From contig NZ_JBHSHL010000007.1 of NCBI RefSeq assembly GCF_042652965.1, positions 39,710 to 103,709 of the forward strand: a DNA stretch of 64,000 nucleotides. The letters run 5' to 3'. The translations under genes were made by a program, and so were the position numbers. Of the stretch, positions 43,570 through 51,775 are shown piece after piece; within the stretch, counting starts at the first letter, position 1; every line of letters starts with the position of its first letter. This stretch comes from Filifactor villosus (lineage in GTDB: Bacteria; Bacillota; Clostridia; Peptostreptococcales; Filifactoraceae). Below the pieces are notes generated by a model, which made no database searches, was not told the DNA's origin, and saw only the letters and a program-made list of their open reading frames with translations.

Positions 43570-44751
43570 TCATCCTTGCCAAATATCCATTCGGATCCTT
43601 CCTGTGTTCAGCTCCTCCTGTCTCTTCCTCCAATCGGGCATCTTTGCAGTTAAAAAGGCCTTGAACTCCTTGCCGTGGTTCGGAAAGAGGAAGTGCGCCA
43701 ACTCATGTACGATCACATAATCGATATATGACTTCTCCGCCTTCACGAGATAGAGATTGAACAGGATGTGATCCCCATGAACCATACAGCTCCCCCATCG
43801 AGCCTTCATGGAACGCACCGACCATCTTACATTAGGGATCCCCTCATAATTGAGCTCTTCAATCAACTCGGGAATCCTCCTTCTCAAATAGCCTTCAAAC
43901 TCACCGCGGTACCAAACACGGAGTTTCTTCTCAAGTTCTCTTCGATCTCCTCTTCGACGCAGTCGAACAGCAACTTCTCCTTCTATGATCTCCACATCTT
44001 TTTCTTCAAAATACGAGGGCAGAAGATTCACGTTGTAGAGTTCTCCGAACAACATCACCTTCTGCCTGCCCTCCATCTCCCGAGATGTTTCCCGAGCCGG
44101 ACAGTCAATACTGTTCCTTCGAGAAAGAAGGCGGTACAGGAGAAAATAAAAGACAGAACCCAAGACGATCACCCCCATGATGATCACCGCTTCCATCATA
44201 AAAAACTTGTCCGGAAGAAAAAGGATAATGGGATCGGTCCTCTCATCGAAGATCCAGAGATCATTTCGAAATACAATTTCGTGAAACACCCGAAAGGCCG
44301 TCTCCCAATTCAAAGAAATAAATCCTCCCAAAACAACCGGGATGGCCAAAGAGAGAAGACCTGCAAGATAAAAGCATCCGTAGTCCTTCTCCTTCCGGGC
44401 CTTCCTCAAAAGATAGGGAAGGACAAGACAGGAAAGGATCAAGATGACCTTGATGACCCAAAACACCGCCTTGACCTCTTCAAAGTGGATCCGTCCCGCC
44501 TCCGACATGGGAAGATCGGGAAACACCAAAGACCCTGTATAAAACAGACTCTGATACTCGATCAAAACATCGTACTGACGAAAGATAAACTCATAGGAAA
44601 ACCCCGTCACCTCGGCAAGCGATACCTTCTTTGCAAACAGGTAGTAAAGCTCCTTGAAATGAAGGGTCCCCACCACCGCAAACGAAAACAGAAACAATAC
44701 CAAAAACACTGCGGTAATGAGATTTCCGTTTCTCTGTCTACACCCGCTCAT
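43570..44751 (-). CDS. Lit/DUF1461-like membrane domain fused to YgjP-type metallopeptidase
   Basis: 393 aa in one open frame. Residues 1-210 have four TM segments (about 12-30, 96-116, 127-147, 187-207) and the TIGR01906/DUF1461 signatures: RIHFEEVK with His89, and VFHEIVFRNDLWIFDERTDP with His157, followed by FLPDKFF. The family includes Lit, an intramolecular lipoprotein transacylase using two conserved histidines. Residues from about 230 resemble the YgjP/DUF45 zinc peptidase family: RWGSCMVHGDHILFN, then YVIVHELAHFLFPNHGKEF with HELAH at 349-353 and His359. Both halves look intact. The fusion is unusual; a role in envelope lipoprotein remodelling or proteolysis is inference. It overlaps the GNAT gene by 4 nt. 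Confidence 0.82.
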   Translation of the reverse strand: MSGCRQRNGNLITAVFLVLFLFSFAVVGTLHFKELYYLFAKKVSLAEVTGFSYEFIFRQYDVLIEYQSLFYTGSLVFPDLPMSEAGRIHFEEVKAVFWVIKVILILSCLVLPYLLRKARKEKDYGCFYLAGLLSLAIPVVLGGFISLNWETAFRVFHEIVFRNDLWIFDERTDPIILFLPDKFFMMEAVIIMGVIVLGSVFYFLLYRLLSRRNSIDCPARETSREMEGRQKVMLFGELYNVNLLPSYFEEKDVEIIEGEVAVRLRRRGDRRELEKKLRVWYRGEFEGYLRRRIPELIEELNYEGIPNVRWSVRSMKARWGSCMVHGDHILFNLYLVKAEKSYIDYVIVHELAHFLFPNHGKEFKAFLTAKMPDWRKRQEELNTGRIRMDIWQG

Positions 44752-45164
44752 CTTTCACTTCCTATCCGTTTCAAAAAGAAATACTCCTCATAACCGTCTT
44801 CCTGATTTTCATAATGTCCGACGATCTGATAGCCCATCGCCGAATAAAAGTCCTTCCCCTGCCAACTGAAGGTATCGAGCCTGATCGTATCGGCTCCAAG
44901 TTCCGCGGCCCTTCTTTCCATCTCTTCGACCGGAGTCCTTCCCAAGCCCATGCCGCGATACTCCTCATCGACAAACAAGGTCGAAAGATACAGGATTCTA
45001 AAGGAAGTCATAACGGCATCGAGGCCTGCAACGAGCCTTCCGTCAACTTCGATCCCTATGTGAACTCCCCCGTTCATCTCCTTCTTCATAAAAGTTCTGT
45101 CGTACTCGTATAGCTTCTCATCGATCTCTTCTCTTTGAACCTGTGTCAACTCTATGATCTTCAT
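44748..45164 (-). CDS. GNAT family N-acetyltransferase
   Basis: 138 aa, single GNAT domain. The acetyl-CoA loop is STLFVDEEYRGMGLGRTPVEEME (R-G-M-G-x-G core; note TPV where Lys or Arg is common after the loop). It ends with SAMGYQIVGHYENQ, the usual beta strand after the loop. Substrate unknown. Ribosome binding site GGGAGGAAGAG-ATG. It lies 19 nt after the symporter gene, and its stop overlaps the start of the Lit/YgjP fusion. Confidence 0.85.
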   Translation of the reverse strand: MKIIELTQVQREEIDEKLYEYDRTFMKKEMNGGVHIGIEVDGRLVAGLDAVMTSFRILYLSTLFVDEEYRGMGLGRTPVEEMERRAAELGADTIRLDTFSWQGKDFYSAMGYQIVGHYENQEDGYEEYFFLKRIGSER

Positions 45165-45183
45165 CTCTTCCTCCCTTCACAAC

Positions 45184-46404
45184 TCAAGACGAAACAGGAT
45201 AAAGTTTTCCTTCCGTCTTTGCAATAATAAGGTTTGCAGCGATATCCCCCGTTACATTCATACTGGTAAAAGCCATATCGAGCAAGCGGTAAAACGCAGC
45301 AATCGGTCCCATCAAATCGATAGGAAGTCCTATGATCGATAGGAAGGATGCCCCAAGGACAATTCCTCCTCCCGGTATCCCCGGAGCCCCCATATTGATC
45401 AACGTAGCAACGATTACCAAATATACGATTTGAGTCAAGCTCAGAGGAACATTGTAAAAATCCGATACAAAGACCGCAAGACAACAGAAAGAACATGCAC
45501 CTCCACACATATTTATCGTACAGCCTAGGGGAAGAACAAAACTGCTAACCTCTTCTCCCGCCTTAAACTCCTCCCTACTGACCTTGAGCGACATCGGCAA
45601 AGCCGCCTGAGAACTCGTCGTCGACAGAGTAACCATCCATATCTTAAACAAACCTCTCAAGAAAAGTTTCGGAGGGATCTTAGTGTAGATCAATGTGGGA
45701 ATAAACATAACGACAAAAAACACGGCAAGAGAAGCCGTATATGCCGTAAAGATATATTTGCCCAGTGCTGTAAACACTCCCGCCCCGTACTGTGCAATCG
45801 AAAATGCCATCAAGGATGCCACTCCGAGCGGAGAAGTTTCCATCACAAAGTCCAACATCTTAAAAAAAACGGCGGAACAGGAATGCACAAAATCAAAAAC
45901 CGGCTTCCCCTTCTCCTTTATGGACAGAACCGCCACCGAGAAAAGAGCCGAAAACAGAATGACCGACAGAATATTTCCCTTCGCCATCGCCTCAATGATA
46001 TTGCTCGGAACGATATTGACAAAAAAGTCCGCCATGGAGGGAGACACCAACTCTCCTTCATAAGCGAGCATTTCTCCCATCACAATACCCCTCCCCGGTC
46101 TTATCAGGTAAGCCACCAGGAGAGAGACAACACTCGAGAAGAGAAACATCACTACAAAGAGTCCGATCGTCTTGAACCCTATCCTTCTCAAAGTCTTGGT
46201 GTCCTTCAAATTCATGATCCCTGTCGAAACCGAGAAAAAAATAACCGGAACGATCATCATCCGAATAAGATTCAGGTAGATCGTACCTACAAAATTCGCT
46301 TTTTTGGAGAAATCAGGACACAGAAAACCCATTGCTATCCCTGCCAAAAATCCGACTGCAATTCTAAGAAACAAATTCTGCTTCTTCCACATATGTTTTA
46401 ACAT
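45184..46404 (-). CDS. Dicarboxylate/amino acid:cation symporter (DAACS)
   Basis: 406 aa, GltP/GltT-type sodium or proton symporter. It shows the N-terminal LIRMMIVPVIFFSVSTGI, the serine-rich re-entrant loop LSTTSSQAALPMSL, the LPLGCTINMCGGACSFCC segment in place of the usual PLGATINMDG, and GAPGIPGGGIVLGASFLSIIGLP at the second hairpin. The aspartate of NMDGT is replaced by NMCGG, which suggests altered cation or substrate coupling. About eight TM segments. Likely substrates are acidic or neutral amino acids (SstT-like). Ribosome binding site AAGGAGAGGTT-ATG. Confidence 0.9.
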   Translation of the reverse strand: MLKHMWKKQNLFLRIAVGFLAGIAMGFLCPDFSKKANFVGTIYLNLIRMMIVPVIFFSVSTGIMNLKDTKTLRRIGFKTIGLFVVMFLFSSVVSLLVAYLIRPGRGIVMGEMLAYEGELVSPSMADFFVNIVPSNIIEAMAKGNILSVILFSALFSVAVLSIKEKGKPVFDFVHSCSAVFFKMLDFVMETSPLGVASLMAFSIAQYGAGVFTALGKYIFTAYTASLAVFFVVMFIPTLIYTKIPPKLFLRGLFKIWMVTLSTTSSQAALPMSLKVSREEFKAGEEVSSFVLPLGCTINMCGGACSFCCLAVFVSDFYNVPLSLTQIVYLVIVATLINMGAPGIPGGGIVLGASFLSIIGLPIDLMGPIAAFYRLLDMAFTSMNVTGDIAANLIIAKTEGKLYPVSS

Positions 46405-46491
46405 AACCTCTCCTTCTTTGTATCCATACCTCTATAAAAACACCCCATAATTTCTCAAAAAACAGAGCAATCTCAGTCTGTATGAGAAGTA

Positions 46492-46604
46492 ATACTATTC
46501 TTCGTTTGGGTTATGGATATAAATGTTGTGTAACCGATAGAAGATAAAACGGATTTTCGTGATCTCAGAATAAATATATCCATACTTCTATTGAAAAATA
46601 GTAT
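46492..46604 (-). repeat. MITE-like repeat, family A copy
   Basis: Ends ATACTATTCTTCG and TTGAAAAATAGTAT; inside, GATATAAATGTTGTGTAACC and CCATACTTCTATTG. It is in reverse orientation relative to the copies at 13.6-14.0 kb. Confidence 0.8.
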
Positions 46605-46836
46605 AAAACGCTTGAAAATTTTCGATTTGCAAAACAGTCTTGAAAACATCCCTTTATACGATAATCTCCCCATATCAAAAAACTTGTGAGTTCAAAGTTC
46701 TTCAAACAAATCTCACCTGCCCATTATACCATATCCCGGATGAAAGTGAAATCCATCCAAACCCTGATTGCCTACATATTTGAAATCGTTTTCATAATTG
46801 TGGAACGGATGTATGGTATTTTAGTGTATTTTGTGG

Positions 46837-46842
46837 TAGAAT
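46837..46842 (+). promoter_or_regulatory. Extended -10 promoter of the COG2056 transporter gene
   Basis: GTGTATTTTGTGG followed by TAGAAT, with the TG of an extended -10. A nearly identical sequence (GTGTATTTTTTGTGG followed by TAAAAT) lies upstream of the SLH-CAP gene. No good -35 box. Leader about 50 nt. Confidence 0.45.
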
Positions 46843-46897
46843 TAAAAAAGAGAATTTTAAATTTTCTCATCATTATATTTTGAAGGAGGATTCTTCT

Positions 46898-48217
46898 ATG
46901 TTAACAAACCCAGTAGTAGTATCAGTTTTACTGATGACCGTGTTGGCTTTGCTTAAAGTTAACATCCTGCTCGCAATCTTTATTGCGGCTATCGTTGCCG
47001 GAATTGTTGCCGGATTGCCCATCAGTACCACAATGAGTACGTTGATCGGCGGAATGGGCGGAAACTCGGAAACCGCGCTGTCTTACATTCTTCTCGGTGC
47101 TCTTGCCGTTGCAATCAGCCATACGGGAATCGCGGACTTCCTCGTTCGTGCTTTGAGCAAGACGTTCTCGGGTAAAAAGAAACTTTTTGTCCTGATTATC
47201 GCAGGTATTGCTTGTTTTTCTCAAAACCTGATCCCTGTTCATATCGCCTTCATTCCTATTCTGATCCCTCCCTTACTCGGATTCATGAATAAGATGAAGA
47301 TCGACAGACGCGCTGTCGCTTGTGCCTTGACCTTCGGTTTGAAGACTCCCTATGTTCTCCTTCCCGTAGGATTCGGATACATATTCCACAGTATCGTATC
47401 CGGAGCTCTTGTCGACAACGGAGTGGAAGTGACCGTCAATCAGGTCATGCCTGCAATGATGCTTCCGGGACTTGGAATGATCATCGGACTGCTTCTTGCC
47501 GTCTTTGTATCCTATTCCAAAAACAGAGAGTACAAGGATATTGCCATCAGTGAGGAATCCGCTCATGCGACCAACGATAAACTCAACAAAGCTCAACTGG
47601 GAGCCTTGGTCGGTGCCATCGTGGCTTTCGGTGTTCAGGTCATTTTTGTAAAACAAGACTGGAGCGGAGGTCTTCCCGTAGGAGCCACGATCGCTCTTAT
47701 CGTAATGTTTGCCTTCGGTTCGTTCAACTTCAAAGAGTTGGATGAGATGATGAACGGCGGGATCAAGCTCATGGGCTTCATCGCCTTTGTTATGCTCGTC
47801 GCTGCCGGCTACGGTGCGGTTCTTCGTGAAACAGGTGCGGTAGAGTCCTTGGTTACTTCAGCAGCTTCCGTTTTGGGTGGCAGTAAGGTAGTATCCGCTT
47901 TTATTATGTTGTTGATCGGGCTTCTTGTAACCATGGGTATCGGTAGCTCCTTCAGTACGGTTCCGATCGTTGCGGCGATCTTCGTGCCCCTGGGAGTCGA
48001 GCTGGGCTTCTCTCCTGCAGCAATCATCGCTTTGGTAGGTACCGCGGGAGCATTGGGAGATGCGGGTTCACCGGCATCCGACTCCACACTCGGACCTACA
48101 TCCGGACTGAACGCGGACGGACAGCATGACCATATTTGGGATACCTGCGTGCCAACCTTCTTACACTACAACGTTCCCCTACTGATCTTCGGAACGATTG
48201 CAGCCGTTATCCTGTAA
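46898..48217 (+). CDS. COG2056 family (YuiF-like) Na+/H+ antiporter-type transporter
   Basis: About 439 aa with around 11 TM segments. The N-terminal NPVVVSVLLMTVLALLKVNILLAIFIAAIVAG matches the Na_H_antiport_2 N-terminal domain. The rest is NhaC/ion-transporter-like, with FSQNLIPVHIAFIPILIPPLL and GTAGALGDAGSPASDSTLGPTSGLNADGQHDH at the end. Members are annotated as sodium/proton antiporters or amino-acid permeases; I do not choose between them. The start at 46898 is set by AAGGAGGATTCTTCT-ATG. The codon at 46880 is part of the binding site. A hairpin follows the stop. Confidence 0.85.
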   Translation: MLTNPVVVSVLLMTVLALLKVNILLAIFIAAIVAGIVAGLPISTTMSTLIGGMGGNSETALSYILLGALAVAISHTGIADFLVRALSKTFSGKKKLFVLIIAGIACFSQNLIPVHIAFIPILIPPLLGFMNKMKIDRRAVACALTFGLKTPYVLLPVGFGYIFHSIVSGALVDNGVEVTVNQVMPAMMLPGLGMIIGLLLAVFVSYSKNREYKDIAISEESAHATNDKLNKAQLGALVGAIVAFGVQVIFVKQDWSGGLPVGATIALIVMFAFGSFNFKELDEMMNGGIKLMGFIAFVMLVAAGYGAVLRETGAVESLVTSAASVLGGSKVVSAFIMLLIGLLVTMGIGSSFSTVPIVAAIFVPLGVELGFSPAAIIALVGTAGALGDAGSPASDSTLGPTSGLNADGQHDHIWDTCVPTFLHYNVPLLIFGTIAAVIL

Positions 48218-48232
48218 TTTAAGTGAAACTCC

Positions 48233-48256
48233 AAGAGCCTGCTTGTGCAGGCTCTT
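48233..48256 (+). terminator. Terminator after the COG2056 transporter
   Basis: AAGAGCCTGC pairs perfectly with GCAGGCTCTT across a TTGT loop, starting 15 nt after the stop codon. The following T-run is weak (GTTATAT). Confidence 0.65.
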
Positions 48257-48371
48257 GTTATATGTACTATAACTTACTGACAGCCTTACAAGGTGCCCCA
48301 TTATTCAATTTGAATCCTGTTATCACTCAAGCGTTTTTCGTTAAGGATATACTCTGTTTGCACGACACCCT

Positions 48372-48482
48372 ATATGATCATCTGTTCGAACTATTGATAT
48401 CAATGTCCTTTATTCCACAGGTAACAAAAAACATTTATTTCTGTAAGTGTGGATATAACCACATCTCTACCGAAATTATTGC
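48372..48482 (-). repeat. Degenerate family A repeat
   Basis: In reverse it reads GGTTATATCCACACTTACAG and TAAAGGACATTGATATCAA, closest to the copy at 22699-22810. The termini are eroded. Confidence 0.5.
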
Positions 48483-48513
48483 AAGGAAGACACTGTCCAA
48501 TTTAAAAAACAAG

Positions 48514-48588
48514 CATAAAACCAATTTTATACGAAGGATGAAATTTTTGAAAATGTTGATATGGCAGACCTTCGTATTTTATAAAAAC
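48514..48588 (+). repeat. Family C repeat, copy 3
   Basis: CATAAAACCAATTTTATAC, a GAAGGATGAAATTTTTG block, then GATATGGCAGACCTTCG and TATTTTATAAAAA, aligning with copies at 15952 and 23990. Confidence 0.6.
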
Positions 48589-48641
48589 AGGGGAAAATCA
48601 GAAACTTGCCTTTGTACAGTTTTTCTATAAGTACGAATAAA

Positions 48642-48671
48642 AGAGGATTACTGATCATACAGTAATCCTCT
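48642..48671 (-). terminator. Strong terminator after the small lipoprotein gene
   Basis: Perfect 12-bp stem AGAGGATTACTG/CAGTAATCCTCT with a 6-nt loop. On the minus strand it is followed by TTTTATT and lies 5 nt past the lipoprotein stop. Confidence 0.8.
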
Positions 48672-48676
48672 AATCT

Positions 48677-49066
48677 TTAATTATTGTTTAAGACTTCTAT
48701 CTGTTTGACTTTACCAATGCCTTTCTCATCTATCTCCCTCAACTCATAATCGCTTATGTTTATCTTGATAAGATCCTTCACCTTTAAACTCTCGAAGGTC
48801 AAAAATCTTATCTCGGATATTGACTTTATCTCAACAATTTTGCTATTATCTTCTAAATTTGAGCAATCGATTTGAACTTCCGAGGGAAAAAATTTCTTAT
48901 CGTCATCAACCCCAACAACGGTTAATACTTCATTGTTTTTATCTACAGATACTATTTCGACTTTCAAGCCCAAATAAACATTCTTATCGTCTATCTCTTT
49001 TTGAAAACACGACGTTGTAGTAAATAAGACGATAGTTAAGACCACTAAAATAAAGCTGTTCTTCAA
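48677..49066 (-). CDS. Hypothetical small lipoprotein
   Basis: 129 aa. A hydrophobic signal (residues 4-18) ends in a lipobox TTSC, with the lipid-modified Cys at about residue 20. The mature part is about 110 residues, acidic, with predicted beta-strand alternation (YLGLKVEIVSV, EVLTVVGVDDD) and no family I recognise. Codon use is more AT-rich than neighbouring genes, which may mean recent acquisition or low expression. It is monocistronic, bounded by a strong terminator and by a repeat-containing upstream region. Confidence 0.75.
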   Translation of the reverse strand: MKNSFILVVLTIVLFTTTSCFQKEIDDKNVYLGLKVEIVSVDKNNEVLTVVGVDDDKKFFPSEVQIDCSNLEDNSKIVEIKSISEIRFLTFESLKVKDLIKINISDYELREIDEKGIGKVKQIEVLNNN

Positions 49067-49732
49067 ATAATCATTCTCCCCCTAACTTATTTTATATATA
49101 AATTGTCCAATACTTCATAGACAACTATATTCTTCAGCCCCTCTCAAATCAAATACTTATATAGGTATATGTTCCCAAAAACTAACAATTATATTCTCCT
49201 TATTTGATTTTGGACTTAATACTACTATTCTTTTGAATAATGGATATAAACAATCTGTGACCCATAGAAGACAACATAGTTTTTCGTCATCGAAAAATAG
49301 ATATATCCATACTTCTATTGAAAAATAGTATAAGTAATATACCCAAATACCATTTTAAATTTTTATAAGTTTATTTTTTTATGGTTTCAGGATAACATGA
49401 ATATTTATTTTTTCAAGATATTTTTTACTTTTTTATATATTATTTTAAAAAATATAATTTTAAATTTATTCCCGGCTGATGTTCGACCCGTACCACATGT
49501 TTTCTCTGATCTAACGATGTGTCAAGGCTTTTTATCCGGATACTTTTATCCTCCTCCTTCTTATGGTAAGATAGGAGTACACGGTGTTTTACCCCCTGTT
49601 TTAAAAATACGGAAAAGCTATATCGTCGGTGTTTTAAATACTCATACAGCTGTTCTACGACCGGGTATTTGAGATGCCGTATCATTTCCGCAAGCGATAT
49701 TTTGATCCGATAATCGTATTAAGGAGGATATT
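49067..49732. other. 666-bp AT-rich region upstream of asparaginase
   Basis: It contains a reverse family A element (49219-49331). 49340-49470 is extremely AT-rich. A 91-codon plus-strand frame at 49397-49672 has no ribosome binding site or recognisable sequence. No RNA gene seen. Confidence 0.5.
49219..49331 (-). repeat. MITE-like repeat, family A copy
   Basis: Ends ATACTACTATTC and TTGAAAAATAGTAT. The interior GGATATAAACAATCTGTGACC and CCATACTTCTATTG match the other full copies. Confidence 0.78.
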
Positions 49733-50737
49733 ATGAACAAAGTATGTATGATCTATACCGGAGGGACCATAGGGATGAAGAAGGAAGAACAAGGCTATGT
49801 GCCCAAGAAAGGCTTCCTTGCCGAACAACTCTCTCTGATGCCCGAGCTGAACTATCCCGAGGTCCCCAAGTTCGACCTGATCGAATACGATCCCCTCTTG
49901 GATTCCTCCAACATCCGCTACGAACACTGGATGCGAATTGCCGAGGATGTTCACCGCCTCTATGACGACTATACCGGCTTCGTCATCCTCCACGGTACGG
50001 ATACGATGGCCTATACCGCCTCCGCCCTCTCTTTTATGCTTAGAGACCTCTGCAAGCCCATCGTGCTGACAGGCTCACAGATCCCCTTCGGCGTCATCCG
50101 CACGGATGCGAGAGACAACATCATCTCCTCCCTTATGATCGCGGGAGAAGCTCGAGTGCCGGAGGTCTGTGTCTTCTTCGGAAACAAGTTGTTTCGAGGA
50201 AACAGAAGTATGAAGATGAGCTCCGATGAGAAGGGCGCCTTTGAATCGCCCAACTATCCGGAGCTTGCCGAGTCGGGGGTACAAATTCGCTACTTCGATA
50301 AAAACATTGCTCCTCCGGGAAGAGAGCTGATCTACACTCCTGTCGGGGAGCAAAAAATAGCCGTCCTCAAAATCATCCCCGGGATCTCCTACGAGATCTT
50401 CAATGCCATCATCGACAACGGTTTGGATGCCCTTGTGATCGAAGGTTTCGGAGCAGGAAACATCCCCAATCTCAACGGGGAACTTGTCACCCTTCTCTCC
50501 AAGGTGGAAGACACACAAACTCCGATCATCATCTGCACCCAATGTATTCGAGGCAGTACCCTGCTCGGAGAATACGAGACCAGCGCCCAGCTCAAATCCA
50601 TCAATGCCATCTGTGCCTTCGATATGACGACCGAGGCCACCATTGCCAAACTCTACTATCTTCTGAGCAAGGGGTATCGGGGCGAAAAACTGAAACTGAG
50701 GATGGAAACAAATCTTGCAGGAGAACTGACAAGATAA
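49733..50737 (+). CDS. ansA: Type I L-asparaginase
   Basis: 334 aa, cytosolic AnsA type (no signal peptide). The first catalytic threonine is in YTGGTIGMKK; the second motif is VILHGTDTMAYTASAL with the Thr-Asp pair. TGSQIPFGVIRTDARDN and KIIPGISYE are also typical. It hydrolyses asparagine to aspartate and ammonia, fitting an amino-acid fermenter. The start is fixed by TAAGGAGGATATT-ATG. Monocistronic. Confidence 0.93.
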   Translation: MNKVCMIYTGGTIGMKKEEQGYVPKKGFLAEQLSLMPELNYPEVPKFDLIEYDPLLDSSNIRYEHWMRIAEDVHRLYDDYTGFVILHGTDTMAYTASALSFMLRDLCKPIVLTGSQIPFGVIRTDARDNIISSLMIAGEARVPEVCVFFGNKLFRGNRSMKMSSDEKGAFESPNYPELAESGVQIRYFDKNIAPPGRELIYTPVGEQKIAVLKIIPGISYEIFNAIIDNGLDALVIEGFGAGNIPNLNGELVTLLSKVEDTQTPIIICTQCIRGSTLLGEYETSAQLKSINAICAFDMTTEATIAKLYYLLSKGYRGEKLKLRMETNLAGELTR

Positions 50738-50991
50738 AAATTCGGATCTCACAGCCGCTCCCAAAGACAAGATGCACACTCGATAATGCTGCAGGACCTT
50801 CCGATCGTTGAGATCCCTTCGGCTATCCATCTATCGAGGAGATCCCGCACTATGCGAAAAGAGAGGATGAAACCGGTTCCCTATAAAAAAACAGGGTTGA
50901 CGGAAGTGTTCCTTCTACAGAAGTTCCGTGTTCTTTAAAAACATACAAAGCACAATGAACTTTTATGCGATATCTCCTCAGACCTCCTCCC

Positions 50992-51771
50992 TCAATTCGA
51001 GGATACATACTTTTCTATCCCCTTGTTCCACAACAAGACGGCCACCCCTGTAAACATCAGATTAAAGAAGAGCAGTATAAGAATGTAGCTGTGGTAAAGC
51101 TCCCCTCTGATCAGGAGGGCGGGAGCATTGACGCAAAGAAGGATGGGCACTACAAAAGACAGTACGAACCTTACAGCCCCGGGGTAGATGTCCCTCGGTC
51201 TGGCGGAAAAATCCATCAGATACTCCGGCACACTCAAGAGCTTGTCCGACTTCTCGCTCCAAAAAGACAGGCTGATCACGATGAAATTCATAAGAAAGAG
51301 AAACCATGTCCCGAGTAGGAGCAGACCGATATAGAGGAGGATCGTTCCCATCCCCGTTCGGATATCCCTCAACAGATAGAACTGAAACCCTACCGATAAG
51401 ACCGCATTGAGCATACTCGGAAAGTCAAAGCGGTAGAAGTTGTAGAAGAGGAAGGAGTTGACGGGCCGAAGTAAGGTGTAGTCCAGTTCCCCTTCCACAA
51501 TCACGCTCGACAAATTCTCATGAGAAGAGATAAACAGAAATTGATACAGATAGTTCATCGTTGTCGCCGAGGAGACCAGCAGTAGATACTCCTTTCTCGT
51601 CCATGACAGGAGGGTATCGGTATAAGAAAAATAGACCGCCCCCAAAACAAGCTCCGTAGCAAAGAACATAAGTCCGAAAACCGAAACCAGAACTGCCGTC
51701 ATCCTGTAACTGAGGAGTTCCTGAACACTCTGGGACAGAAACTTGATATACAATTTAATATACTTCTTCAT
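50992..51771 (-). CDS. ABC-2 family transporter permease
   Basis: About 259 aa with six TM segments, of the ABC-2 permease type (PF06182-like). Family features are YLYQFLFISSHENLSSVIVEGELDYTLLRPVNSFLF in the loop and YPGAVRFVLSFVVPILLCVNAPALLIRG near the end. The start at 51771 leaves 4 nt after the upstream permease stop and follows GGGAG; the codon at 51795 lies inside the previous gene. With the next permease and ATPase it forms an exporter of unknown substrate, the usual two-permease arrangement. Confidence 0.88.
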   Translation of the reverse strand: MKKYIKLYIKFLSQSVQELLSYRMTAVLVSVFGLMFFATELVLGAVYFSYTDTLLSWTRKEYLLLVSSATTMNYLYQFLFISSHENLSSVIVEGELDYTLLRPVNSFLFYNFYRFDFPSMLNAVLSVGFQFYLLRDIRTGMGTILLYIGLLLLGTWFLFLMNFIVISLSFWSEKSDKLLSVPEYLMDFSARPRDIYPGAVRFVLSFVVPILLCVNAPALLIRGELYHSYILILLFFNLMFTGVAVLLWNKGIEKYVSSN

Positions 51772-51775
51772 CTTC

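Larger units (their letters stand above)
46405..46897. other. Divergent intergenic region with a family A repeat
   Basis: It carries a reverse family A element (46492-46604) and the promoter of the plus-strand transporter (46837-46842). The rest shows no gene or RNA. Confidence 0.5.
48218..48676. other. 459-bp gap with terminators and repeats
   Basis: It contains the transporter terminator, a degenerate family A element (48372-48482), a family C copy (48514-48588) and the terminator of the lipoprotein gene. The 135-codon frame here is made of repeat sequence and is not a gene. Confidence 0.55.

Noticed and set aside
48223..48630. 135-codon plus-strand open frame after the COG2056 transporter
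   Set aside because: It runs through a terminator, a family A and a family C repeat, with no ribosome binding site or recognisable protein.
49397..49672. 91-codon plus-strand frame before asparaginase
   Set aside because: The start lies in extreme AT-rich sequence without a ribosome binding site, and the predicted protein looks random.
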